Origin: Owenia fusiformis
Lineage: Eukaryota > Annelida > Polychaeta > Sabellida > Oweniidae
Direction of reading: 5' to 3'
Assembly (NCBI GenBank): GCA_903813345.2
Contig: CAIIXF020000001.1
Span: forward strand, 26,093,915 to 26,157,914
Length of the DNA: 64,000 bases
The position numbers and the translations under genes were made by a program. The notes under the pieces were generated by a model that saw only the letters and a program-made list of their open reading frames with translations, did not search any database and was not told the DNA's origin. This document shows, piece after piece, positions 50,971 to 61,650 of this stretch (position 1 is the first letter of the stretch; each line of letters starts with the position of its first letter).

Positions 50971-51757
50971 TTGTGATACCGTCTGTGGTTATTTCTAGTT
51001 ACATAGAGTAGTTTTCATTCTCATCAATACATCTTTGCCTTGAAATCATTCGTGAAACAAGTGGTTTGACCTTTATGGAAATTTGCTTAATTTTGACACA
51101 CCTTTGTTTAACTTATACTGTCTTTAAGGCTGCCTTATCTGAAACCCCGAAGTGTCTCTTGTTTCAAATGTTTAAACAATCAAGTCTCATCTTGCCTTTA
51201 TTTCAAACTCTAATTTCCAGACTCGAGTCCAATCAAAAATGAATTATCTACATGGAAGTTTGTGAAGTCCTTTATTTCTGAAACTGTTTTCAATACTAAT
51301 TATTTTCAGGTAATTGCTTTACAAAATTATTGTGCATTGTGAATCTTCATTACCTATCTGATACATATTTTCCTCGGCAAACTTTATTTTCATAGAACAC
51401 ATCATGAATCTTTTATTCCACATTCTCAATTTTGCATCAGTTATGTTTCAAGGATTTTTTCCCTGGCTCACTAAGAAGGATTCCATTAACATTAAAATAA
51501 GTCATGGGAAGTAGGTCATAAGAAAGAGGAACACTGAGTTCCACCCATTCCAATGATGCAGGTTTTGTGCTAATTTTGAATATCTTTATGGTACTTTTAC
51601 AGGTAATGGGCTAATGGCTTTAGCAAATTGCAGAAATGTTAAAGTTAGTTTTTTGGTCAAAGTAGGTTGTGAAATCACTAAAGATAAGTCATGAATCTTA
51701 TATTATAAATGTGTTTTAAATCAACTTGTTTACCTGAAAATAAAATGTGGTCACATA
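50971..51757. other. Spacer between two foldback elements
   Basis: AT-rich sequence without long open frames, clear repeats or splice-site pairs with coding content. Nothing further can be supported. Confidence 0.4.
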
Positions 51758-52942
51758 GTAGATGGGTTAACTACATTTCGACTTCATTGTATGATGCAAA
51801 TGTCCCCTTTGGCATGAAAGTACCTTAGGGCAATAGAAATAAATTTATCCAAAGACACAAGCTAGATGACGCTTTATATTGGAAATATACACATTTTTCA
51901 AAATGGCCGCCAAAAATTCATCAGAGACAATATCTTTGATTCTGTACATGCTACAATTAAACGATTGGTGTCAAAAAATACAGCGATGTAGTCGTAGAAT
52001 CTATTTTATTAGATCTTGAGTCTTGAAAATTAAGAACTTCCACTTTATATTCAAAATATACGCGTTTTTCAAAATGACTGCCAGAAATATAACAAAGAAG
52101 ATATCTTGACTTACGAATACTTACAAATTAAGATATCTTACCTTACAAAATGTCCCCTTTGGCATTGACATACCTTAGGGCAATAGAAACAAATTTATCC
52201 AAAGACACAAGCTAGATGGCGCTTTATATTGGAAATATACACATTTTTCAAAATGGCCGCCAAAAATGCATCAGAGACAATAGTTTTGCTTCTGTGCATG
52301 CTACAATTATAAGAGAGGTGTCAAAAAATACATTAATGTAGTTGTAGAATCTATTTAATTAGGTTTCAAGTCTTGTAAATTCAGCACTTGCACTTTATAT
52401 TCAAAATATATGCATTTTTCAAAATGGATGCCAGAAATATAACAAAGAAGATATCTTCGCTTCTAAGCATCCTACAATGATAAGAGTGGTGTCAAAGTAT
52501 ACATAATATTGGGTTGTAGAATCCATTTAAATAGATCTTTCATAATAAGAATTTTCACTTTAAAGGAAATTATGCGCTTTTAAAAATGGCCACCAGAAAT
52601 ATAACAATTATGATATCTTCAAATCAGTGCATGCTACACTGATACGATTGGTGTCAAAATTTTATATCTATGGGGTAGGAGAATCAATTTTATTAAGTTT
52701 GGTGAGATTATAGTTTTCACTTTATATTGGAAATATATGCAGCTGAAAATATAACAAAGCTTGTATCTTTGCTAACAAAGATTGTACCTTTGCTAACAAA
52801 GATTGTACCTTTGCTAACAAAGATTGTATCTTTGCTAACAAAAATTGTATCTTTGCTAAAAGTCTCTTTACTTCTGGGCATAATATTTCATAAAATTGGC
52901 TTCAAAATCTACATTTTTGGGAATGTAAAATCTATTTAATTA

Positions 52943-53045
52943 CGCAGATGCAAGTAGGTAGTTACTATTTTCCCCACCAGGTGGTTAATTCGGGTGAAAT
53001 AACATTGCAGAGTATTACAAAGTTCCCTTAAACTTGAATATTATT
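52943..53045 (+). repeat. Short dispersed element with CCACNAGGTGG core, copy 3
   Basis: CAGATGCAAGTAGGTAGTTA, CCCCACCAGGTGGTTAATTC and GGGTGAAAT, with an ACTTGAATATTA end shared with copy 2. Confidence 0.65.
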
Positions 53046-53510
53046 TGGTGGTTCACATTTCATATTACTAGTTTGTATCTGATAGTTGTACAAACTAAAA
53101 TATCTCCAGTTAAAGAAAATATTATTTGCACAACACAAGAAAAGATATTTCACTTTTTGTGTTTTACAACATGGGGACTATGGGGAATCTCCCTGACCTA
53201 AATGTCACATTTTTGAAGAAAATTTAATTTTAAAGTTGATGGACTCATTTCAAAACCACATTTCTTGATGTCTTTTTTATGACGATTCCAAATTCAACAT
53301 CAGATAGACTGAATTTTGAATGACAAAAATAAAGATTGTTACTACTCGCATCTAGTAAATTGGATTATGAGCCTTAAAAATAATCGCTTTCGGCGTAACA
53401 CAGCAAATGTGTATTTATCTTTCAATCTTCTTTTTACTCAAATTCACCAGAAAGACCAGTGTCTCTTTAATAACTTGCAATAAACAAGCATCTGCAATGG
53501 TAGTGCAACT

Positions 53511-53819
53511 TTAGTTGTTGCAATGCAACATACATAACAGAGAAATGTGATAGATAGAAACCACGCAGGACAGACATACATATGTACATATAGTTAGAAA
53601 GGGCCAGAAACCTTCTGGCGAGAGAAAATCTTGAAGATCGAGATACATTTCAAGGGCTGCATATGATGACAGTAATGCAGAACCCTCTTCATCTCCTCTG
53701 ACCAAATCATGGACGATGTCTATGTTTTCCGAGTCCTCCACTAATCCAACCAACAAACTATTAATCTTGTTGATTGGCAACCATTTTGAAAAAGACATGT
53801 ATGTACACACATACAGCAC
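53511..53819 (-). CDS. Hypothetical open frame in the foldback element (102 aa)
   Basis: The middle (about residues 12-70) has an acidic, protein-like composition (SENIDIVHDLVRGDEEG, YAALEMYLDLQDFLSPEGF), unlike the repeat-derived frames nearby. The C-terminal end is hydrophobic and cysteine-rich and may be read-through of non-coding DNA. No family is recognised and no splice sites can be assigned with confidence. It could be a captured gene fragment or chance. Confidence 0.25.
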   Translation of the reverse strand: MLYVCTYMSFSKWLPINKINSLLVGLVEDSENIDIVHDLVRGDEEGSALLSSYAALEMYLDLQDFLSPEGFWPFLTICTYVCLSCVVSIYHISLLCMLHCNN

Positions 53820-55534
53820 TGAATATTGTCATATTGAGAAAAATATTCTTATTTTCTCATTTCAACATTTAAGAGATTAAAATTTTAAGATTTTAAACGG
53901 CAATGTGTCTTTCACCATGACTACTTCTACTATAAATACAGTGTTTATTATTAAAACAATGTCTTTTATTCCAAGTGAAGTCCCCATGATTGTAAAATAT
54001 GAATACAACTTTCTGGAAAATTATGGATTATTATTATATTATTGGCACTTTTTTAAAATGTTTAAGCTTATTTTGTAAAAAGATGATCTTGTTTTTCTCA
54101 ATTAAAACATATCAAAAGTTGTCTCACTTTATATCAACAATTACTTAAAAGTGGACGGTATTTGAAATGCACTGAAGTTGAAAACCACATCCCCCATGCT
54201 ATCCATTGTTTTCAGCATTGTTTCTGTCATGGCTAATTGATATTCAAACTACACTTTCGAACTATTCTACTTTTGAAGTTTAAGAGCCCTTGTTAGATCT
54301 ATTTTTGTAATATTTTCCACAGCCATTGGAAAAAGGCATACATTTTCAATAAAAAGTGAAAATGTTAGATAACTAATAGACATACAGTACAATATCAGAA
54401 TTTCCGCTGATTTAAACATTTTGGTGACCATTTAGTCAATGCTAAAAATTATATTTAGACAATAAAAAATTGAGATCTAACTTAATATAATGTAACCATA
54501 CCTTGACGACATATCTAGGAAGTAATAGCTAATCAGCTCCTTCTCTGGGACATTTTGAATTTTCTGAGGCATTAATCATAAAATTAACACCATCTTCAAT
54601 TTAATTGAGTACATATGGCCATACTTTGAAGGATTCTGACAATAATTGCAAAATCATACATAAGATAAACAATGAACTGACAGACTGACGGACGGAGGGC
54701 TTCACTATATCCCCACTGAACTATATCCCCACTAAAGACTAAAAACCTTATCAAATGAATTCTACCACCCATTAATGTATACTTTGATATCAATCTTACT
54801 ATTGTAGCATGCATACAAGTGAAGATATCATCTTTGTTACATCTTTGGCAGCCATTTTGAAAAAGGCATAATTTTTTGATATAAAGAGGAAATTCCTAAT
54901 TTTCAAGACTCAAACCCATATTATATTGATTCTTCACCCACAAAATGTATATTTAGGCACCAATCGTATGATTATAGTATCCATAGAAGAAAATATATTG
55001 TCTCCGTTGTATTTTTGGCGGCCATTTTGAAAAATTTGAATATTTCCAATATAAAGCGCCATCTGGCGTGTGTCTTTGGATAAATTTGATTCTATGGTCC
55101 TAAGGTACTCTCATGTCAAAGGAAACGTTTGCATCATAGATTGAAGTCCAGACCCCCTAAAATGCAGTTAACCCATCTACTAACAGCTTTTCTGAACATG
55201 CTGATGTACCCGAATGGTGTCTTATTCATAATGTGATAAATGAAATCATTGTGGTATGTATGTGGAGTCTATTTCCATTATAATAATACATTTACTTTAG
55301 TACATGGATTCTCTCCTAATATTATTTCCTTATAAATATCCAAACTTTAATCAAAAGCAGTTTCAAAATTATCGTATATTGTATTTCACCTAAAATATCG
55401 TATATGGTATAAGAGCTGTGAAAAATATTGTATATGGTATAAAAGGGGTGAAAAAATATTGTATATGGTATAAGAGAGCTGAAAAATATTGTATATGCAT
55501 TTCCAAGACCCTCTATACACCCTCCCCATTGGCG

Positions 55535-57842
55535 CTTGGTAGTGGTAAATGTGGTTAATTGCTGCTTGGTAGTGGTAAATGTGGTTAATTGGCGCTTGGT
55601 AGTGGTAAATGTGGTTAATTGGCGCTTGGTAGTGGTAAATGTGGTTAATTGGCACTTGGTAGTGGTAAATGTGGTTAATTACTGCTTGGTAGTGGTAAAT
55701 GTGGTTATTTGGCGCTAGGTAGTGGTAAATGTGGTTAATTGGCGCTTGGTAGTGGTAAATGTTGTTAATTGCAGCTTGGTAGTGGTAAATGTGGTTAATT
55801 GCCGCTTGGTAGTGGTAAATGTGGTTAATTGGCGCTTGGTAGTGGTAAATGTGGTTAATTGGCGCTTGGTAGTGGTAAATGTGGTTAATTGGCGCTTGGT
55901 AGTGGTAAATGTGGTTAATTGCCGCTTGGTAGTGGTAAATGTGGTTAATTGCCGCTTGGTAGTGGTAAATGTGGTTAATTGCCGCTTGGTAGTGGTAAAT
56001 GTGGTTAATTGCCGCTTGGTAGTGGTAAATGTGGTTAATTTGTGCTTGGTAGTGGTAAATGTGGTTAATTGGCGCTTTGTAGTGGTAAATGTGGTTAATT
56101 GCCGCTTGGTAGTGGTAAATGTGGTTAATTGACGCTTGTTAGTGGTAAATGTGGTTAATTGACGCTTGGTAGTGGTAAATGTGGTTAATTGCCGCTTGGT
56201 AGTGGTAAATGTGGTTAATTGCCGCTTGGTAGTGGTAAATGTGGTTAATTGGCGCTTGGTAGTGGTAAATGTGGTTAATTGGCGCTTGGTAGTGGTAAAT
56301 GTGGTTAATTGGCGCTTGGTAGTGGTAAATGTGGTTAATTGCCGCTTGGTAGTGGTAAATGTGGTTAATTGCCGCTTGGTAGTGGTAAATATGGTTAATT
56401 GGCGCTTGGTAGTGGTAAATGTGGTTAATTGGTGCTTGGTAGTGGTAAATGTGGTTAATTGGTGCTTGGTAGTGGTAAATGTGGTTAATTGGCGCTTGGT
56501 AGTGGTAAATGTGGTTAATTGGCGCTTGGTAGTGGTAAATGTGGTTAATTGCCGCTTGGTAGTGGTAAATGTGGTTAAATGACGCTTGTTAGTGGTAAAT
56601 GTGGTTAATTGACGCTTGGTAGTGGTAAATGTGGTTAATTGCCGCTTGGTAGTGGTAAATGTGGTTAATTGCCGCTTGGTAGTGGTAAATGTGGTTAATT
56701 GGCGCTTGGTAGTGGTAAATGTGGTTAATTGGCGCTTGGTAGTGGTAAATGTGGTTAATTGCCGCTTGGTAGTGGTAAATATGGTTAATTGGCGCTTGGT
56801 AGTGGTAAATGTGGTTAATTGGCGCTTGGTAGTGGTAAATGTGGTTAATTGGCGCTTGGTAGTGGTAAATGTGGTTAATTGCCGCTTGGTAGTGGTAAAT
56901 GTGGTTAATTGCCGCTTGGTAGTGGTAAATGTGGTTAATTGCCGCTTGGTAGTGGTAAATGTGGTTAATTGCCGCTTGGTAGTGGTAATTGTGGTTAATT
57001 GCCGCTTGGTAGTGGTAAATGTGGTTAATTGCCGCTTGGTAGTGGTAAATGTGGTTAATTGCCGCTTGGTAGTGGTAAATGTGGTTAAATGACGCTTGTT
57101 AGTGGTAAATGTGGTTAATTGACGCTTGGTAGTGGTAAATGCGGTTAATTGCCGCTTGGTAGTGGTAAATGTGGTTAATTGCCGCTTGGTAGTGGTAAAT
57201 GTGGTTAATTGGCGCTTGGTAGTGGTAAATGTGGTTAATTGGCGCTTGGTAGTGGTAAATGTGGTTAATTGGCGCTTGGTAGTGGTAAATGTGGTTAATT
57301 GGCGCTTGGTAGTGGTAAATGTGGTTAATTGACGCTTGGTAGTGGTAAATATGGTTAATTGGCGCTTGGTAGTGGTAAATGTGGTTAATTGGCGCTTGGT
57401 AGTGGTAAATGTGGTTAATTGGCGCTTGGTAGTGGTAAATGTGGTTAATTGGCGATTGGTAGTGGTAAATGTGGTTAATTGCCGCTTGGTAGTGGTAAAT
57501 GTGGTTAATTGCCGCTTGGTAGTGGTAAATGTGGTTAATTGCCGCTTGGTAGTGGTAAATGTGGTTAATTGGCGCTTGGTAGTGGTAAATGTGGTTAATT
57601 GGTGCTTGGTAGTGGTAAATGTGGTTAATTGGCGCTTGGTAGTGGTAAATGTGGTTAATTGCCGCTTGGTAGTGGTAAATGTGGTTAATTGCCGCGTGGT
57701 AGTGGTAAATGTGGTTAATTGCCGCGTGGTAGTGGTAAATGTGGTTAATTGCCGCTTGGTAGTGGTAAATGTGGTTAATTGCAGCTTGGTAGTGGTAAAT
57801 GTGGTTAATTGCCTGGTAGTGGTAAATGTGGTTAATTGGCGC
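55535..57842. repeat. 30-bp minisatellite, right array (about 77 units)
   Basis: Same unit and orientation as the array at 25,628. Variant units fall in a pattern: GACGCTTGTT units occur at 56,131, 56,581 and 57,091, each followed by GACGCTTGGT, and ATGGTTAATT variants at 56,391, 56,781 and 57,351. This is a higher-order structure of about 15-17 units. Apparent open frames are artefacts of the unit length. Confidence 0.97.
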
Positions 57843-57920
57843 CTAGGTTAGGGTTAAGTTAGGGTTAATTATGGTTAGGTTGAGGGAGGTGGAAAATGCT
57901 AGGGTTAGGTAACATTATGC
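57843..57920. repeat. Telomere-like TTAGGG motifs at array edge
   Basis: Right after the minisatellite come GGTTAGGGTTAAGTTAGGG, then ATGGTTAGGTTGAGGG and GCTAGGGTTAGG. Degenerate rather than a clean (TTAGGG)n tract. It may be an old interstitial telomere-like repeat or coincidence with the GGTTAATT phase of the array. Confidence 0.4.
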
Positions 57921-57936
57921 GACATAATAACAAAAA

Positions 57937-60235
57937 ATGGCTACATGTCTCATTTGCACTGGTGAGCTTGGGGAGGGACAAGTTATGATTTGTAAGGCGT
58001 GCGTTGATGTAGTAAGTCTTCCTTTTCCTTCAAAATCTGATAACCAAACTAAATAAAGTATTGTTTATATGATATTTAAAAATCTAATATACTTTTTATG
58101 TTAAAGCTTGGACTTATTCTTATTATGTATTTAAATAATTGTTGTTTTGATCCTTTCAGATTGAGGAAAAGCGTAAGGAAAAGATGAAACATAGTAATAT
58201 TCTCTTATTAATTTATTTTTGTGTGGAAGAACTTTCTAAATGAATGGATTCTTGTTGTAAATTTCAAATATTTCAGTTAATGTAATCTGTACATATTTTA
58301 GGACTTATGCTGAAGTGGTGTCTCCTCCAGCTATTGAACTCTGCGGGGATATCATTGCCTGTGTGCAGAAGTAAGTTTAATATTTATGCTTCTGAATCAA
58401 ATTCAATTTACTTAACCCCCTATACCTCGGTTTGAGGCCATTTAGTCATCCTCCTGTCAAAATACCATAATTTTTGCCTTCATATTAAAACAGCATTTTA
58501 GTAATTTCAGATCCGTGGGCAAGTCGTCTGAATCCTTCAGTATTGCACCTGTTTATGTTATGTTTTAATTTACAACCATTTAATATCAGAAATCTTTCTG
58601 ATATAAATGTGTTGACAAAATTGCAAACATCACAATGAAACTCCATTCTGTTTTTTAGAATTAAATACTCAATCCAATTACAGTACATTCTTTTTCTTTA
58701 CTATATTTTTGAAAAAAATAACCACTTATATAAATTACACCACTGACTTCTATGTTCAAAACTATTTTGATGCATAATACAATTAGTATTTTGCAATATT
58801 GCCCTCATGCATAGCATTATTAAGAAAATTTTAAATTCTGTACTTAGGACGTCTGAGGAGATAGTCCAGGAGGTTGCAGAGGTGGCTGCAGAGAAGTGGG
58901 AGGATGGGAAGCCAGGGACCAGCCAAAGTCCCACTCATGGGTCCTTCAGGTATAAAAAGGTAATAATTAACTGTCAATAGAGAATTTATTGATATATATT
59001 GTTTTACAAATTTAAGCTTATAATATACTTATACAAGGGCCGATCAAAAAGTTCCTTACCATTATGACATATGTGAAGAGCCAATATCTCTCGATAAATA
59101 ATAAGAAATAAAATAAATAAAAATAACATCTAATAATATTTTGATGCATAATACAATTAGTATTTTGCAACATTGCCCCTAAGCATAGTATTATTGACAA
59201 AATTTTAAATTCTGTACTTAGGACATCTGAGGAGATAGTCGATGAGGCTGCAGAGGAGGCTGCAGAAGAGGGAGGATGGGAGGCCAGGGACCAGCCAAAG
59301 TCCCACTCATGGGTCTTTTAGGTATAAGAAGGTGATAATTAACTGTCAATAGAGAATTTATCGATATATGTTGTCAATTAAATATCTATTTAAATTATAG
59401 AAGGAAAAGAAATCTACCTTAAGGTAGATGTTGTTCTGAAAGAAAGGCAGCAAAATGCAGTGTTCAAGACACGTAATTCAGTGTTGACTGTGAGCTCGCA
59501 AGGTGTAGTCAAGTAAGTTTTAAGATAAACCAACAAGTATTTTTAGACAATTCTTTCATGGTCTTGTAGCCTAAGTAACCTTCATTTTTAAGCCTTTTTC
59601 CATTACTGAGAATAAGAAATCTTATTTTGTACTAAGGTAAAGTGATTTACCAATGTAACTATATTCATGAATCTTTTCGGCTTGAAAAGTGTGTCACAGA
59701 TATAGAAAACAATGTATTTAAATACAACCTTGAAGACATTGAGTTTTCCCAACATCGAGTCCATAAGAAGTTGGTCTACAGGGTGGGCAAATAAATTGGA
59801 ACATGGCTCCTGTTTTAATTGATGGAAATTGTGTTGAGACCATTTGAAGGTTACATATTGTATTGTATGTAAGATATTGTATTTTCAGCAGTGATGTCTC
59901 TACCTGAGAAAATTTGGAATTCTTTCATGAAATACATGTACGTTGTACTTTTTTATTGACCCATCCTGTATATATTAAACGAGAAAAAAAAATATTTGTG
60001 TAGCACCTGGTAATAGTTCAAAAATGAGGATTGAATACTCTATGGTTGTCCAATATGGATGCATGTATTCCTGCTTGTTTTATCAACCCTTTTATTTTAC
60101 AAATTCAACTTAAGAATTTACACATTTTTTAGATTGCTTGCCATGAAAGTAATGCATAGAGTGTATTGTTTTGATCTGGATTTACCAGCAGTTGAGGTTC
60201 TTAGTATTATAGAAAGTGTCGCTTTGAAGAAAAAA
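57937..60235 (+). CDS. Unrecognised zinc-binding protein gene, N-terminal exons
   Basis: Clear exon candidates: 57937-58011 (ATG in a good context; MATCLICTGELGEGQVMICK then ACVDV, with a CxxC..CxxC pattern), 58302-58370 (TYAEVVSPPAIELCGDIIAC), 58848-58959 (acidic, TSEEIVQEVAEVAAEKWEDG), 59401-59512 (EGKEIYLKVDVVLKERQQN) and 60133-60235 (LLAMKVMHRVYCFDLDLP). Exons 58302-58370 and 58848-58959 join in phase, as do 59401-59512 and 60133-60235. The link from the first exon to the second, and from 58959 to 59401, does not chain in phase. So either exons are missing from this reading or the gene is damaged. The protein family is not recognised. The zinc-finger exon at 61.2 kb is probably its continuation. 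Confidence 0.45.
59219..59328 (+). pseudogene. Frameshifted duplicate of the 58,848 exon
   Basis: About 240 bp around the exon at 58,848-58,959, including intron sequence (TGATGCATAATACAATTAGT), is repeated about 370 bp downstream. The copy reads TSEEIVDEAAEEAAEEGG, then loses frame through a 2-nt deletion and meets TAG. Splice sites are preserved. Confidence 0.7.
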
Positions 60236-61195
60236 GTGAGTTAAATTCAGTTCTTTTCAAATAAATTGATTGTTTTTACTTATTATTTTATGGCATAGTA
60301 TAATAAAACTGATAATATTGATACCCCTTCAATATAGAGCTGTTGAATGTGTCTATATATCTACTCACAATTCTGATCTAATGCTATTTTTGGGTTTTAC
60401 AGTTTGTCTTTGAGCTATAATCTCGATCATGACATGCTAGTTATATGTGGCTAAATGCTTCTGGTAATGTAATTTACTTCTGAGATCAAAAGTTTAACCG
60501 AGCCCATGTAAATTTAATTTGAAGATATGCTCAGAAAACTGAGCATATCTCCCTTAGTGAGTAAAATATAGTAAAAAAAATGTTTAGTTTTATTACATTT
60601 TATAAAGGTGCACTCCTGTTATTGTCTCTAAAAAAGCAACTTTTTGTTTTAGTTTTTAACCTTTAAACAGTCAGGGGGAGGCTTATACTCTGAGGGTTAA
60701 TGCATAATAAGAATGACCTTTAAAACATGATTTAGTTCTTCAACTCAAATGAATTTCTGAAATTTTGGAATTGATGGATGGCAAATGTAATCCCAAGATG
60801 AAAATAACATTCATAATCAAAGATATAAGCATCTTAAATTAGTTTGAGCAACCTATATGTCCTTTCTCTACTATGTACAGTATTTGTTTCATTTTTATAT
60901 AATATTTACTCGGCGTGCATCTCACCACAGTGTTTGTTATGTTTGACTTCATATGATGTTTTGGAAGGAGCCTCATAGAAAAATCACAAACTTTCTCTCT
61001 TATCCAAGGATTGTCTATAAATTAGAACTTAATGGAGAATTGGATTTATGATAAAATACCTCACTTCATTTTATGGGATATGGGATCTAAACAATAACAA
61101 CTATACCATGTATATATCAAAAATAAAAAATACGAGGCACTTTAAGTTTGTGATTGAATAGAATTTAGCAGTAGTTAGCTAAACTGTAAAATCTA
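60236..61195. other. Probable intron, no other feature seen
   Basis: AT-rich, no repeat with a clear period and no open frame with support. It separates the exon ending at 60,235 (donor GTGAGT) from the zinc-finger exon near 61,207. Confidence 0.4.
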
Positions 61196-61206
61196 CAGAG
61201 TGCCAA

Positions 61207-61650
61207 AACAGATTCAAGTGTCAAAAAAGAAGGAAGCATACCTGCCCAACATGTTTGAATAAATATAGGGACTTTCCTAAACATTTAAGACAAATACATT
61301 TTAAAGATCCAAATTACAAAATTCCCCAAATCTTTAAATCAACATTTTTTCATGAACATTCCAGAAAAAGGAGAGTGCCAAATCAAGCAAGACAATATAA
61401 ATATAAAGAATGTAAAAAATGTGGGAAAAACATCCAAAGACTGGACAAACATTTAAAAACATGTGAAACATCTGTACCAAAGAAATCAAAATTCAAGACT
61501 ACAAGTTATTTGTCAAGCAAAATAGACTATGGCGTAATACTATGGTCGCCCTGTCTAAAAAGAGAGAGCTTGAAAATCAAGCAAATAGTGGAGAAAATCT
61601 CCCGACAAAACAAGACATTAAGGACTTCCATTGTTCGGCTTATGTAAAAA
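61207..61650 (+). CDS. C2H2-type zinc-finger exon of the unrecognised gene
   Basis: The open frame from about 61,207 encodes a finger HTCPTCLNKYRDFPKHLRQI followed by H (C2H2 spacing C-x2-C-x12-H-x4-H). A second CxxC..H pattern follows (KECKKCGKNIQRLDKHLKTC). After about 61,470 the frame enters the repeated segment (see 61,471-63,050) in a different phase from the coding-like frame there, so a frameshift or missing splice lies at this point. This arrangement of an N-terminal finger plus the later segment suggests a mobile-element or domesticated DNA-binding protein; the family is uncertain. Confidence 0.5.

Larger units (their letters stand above)
51758..55188. mobile_element. 3.4-kb foldback element with long inverted arms
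   Basis: The left end GTAGATGGGTTAACTACATT, then GATGCAAATGTCCCCTTTGG, is mirrored at 55,120-55,188 (AACCCATCTACTAA). The arms continue inwards for several hundred bp with TCCAAAGACACAAGCTAGAT and TTTTTCAAAATGGCCGCC. In the left arm the unit is tandemly repeated about every 350 bp (51,797; 52,146; then diverged). Five units of a 21-bp repeat (TTTGCTAACAAAGATTGTAC) lie at 52,757-52,860. No transposase. Confidence 0.7.
26191..55527. mobile_element. 29.3-kb composite insertion splitting the minisatellite
   Basis: The left boundary is GGGGTGTATAGAG (to 26,209) and the right boundary is the inverse CTCTATACACCCTCCCC (55,511-55,527). Next to both ends lie AT-rich subterminal units with TCGTATATGGTATAAGAG. 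The minisatellite stops at ATTGGCG (26,184-26,190) and resumes with ATTGGCG (55,528-55,534), consistent with a 7-bp target duplication. All elements between are nested within this interval. Whether one transposon brought the ends, or the block grew by serial insertion, is inference. Confidence 0.55.

Noticed and set aside
55386-57851. Similar repetitive open frames in the right array
   Set aside because: Same artefact of the 30-bp unit; breaks in the frames follow single unit variants.
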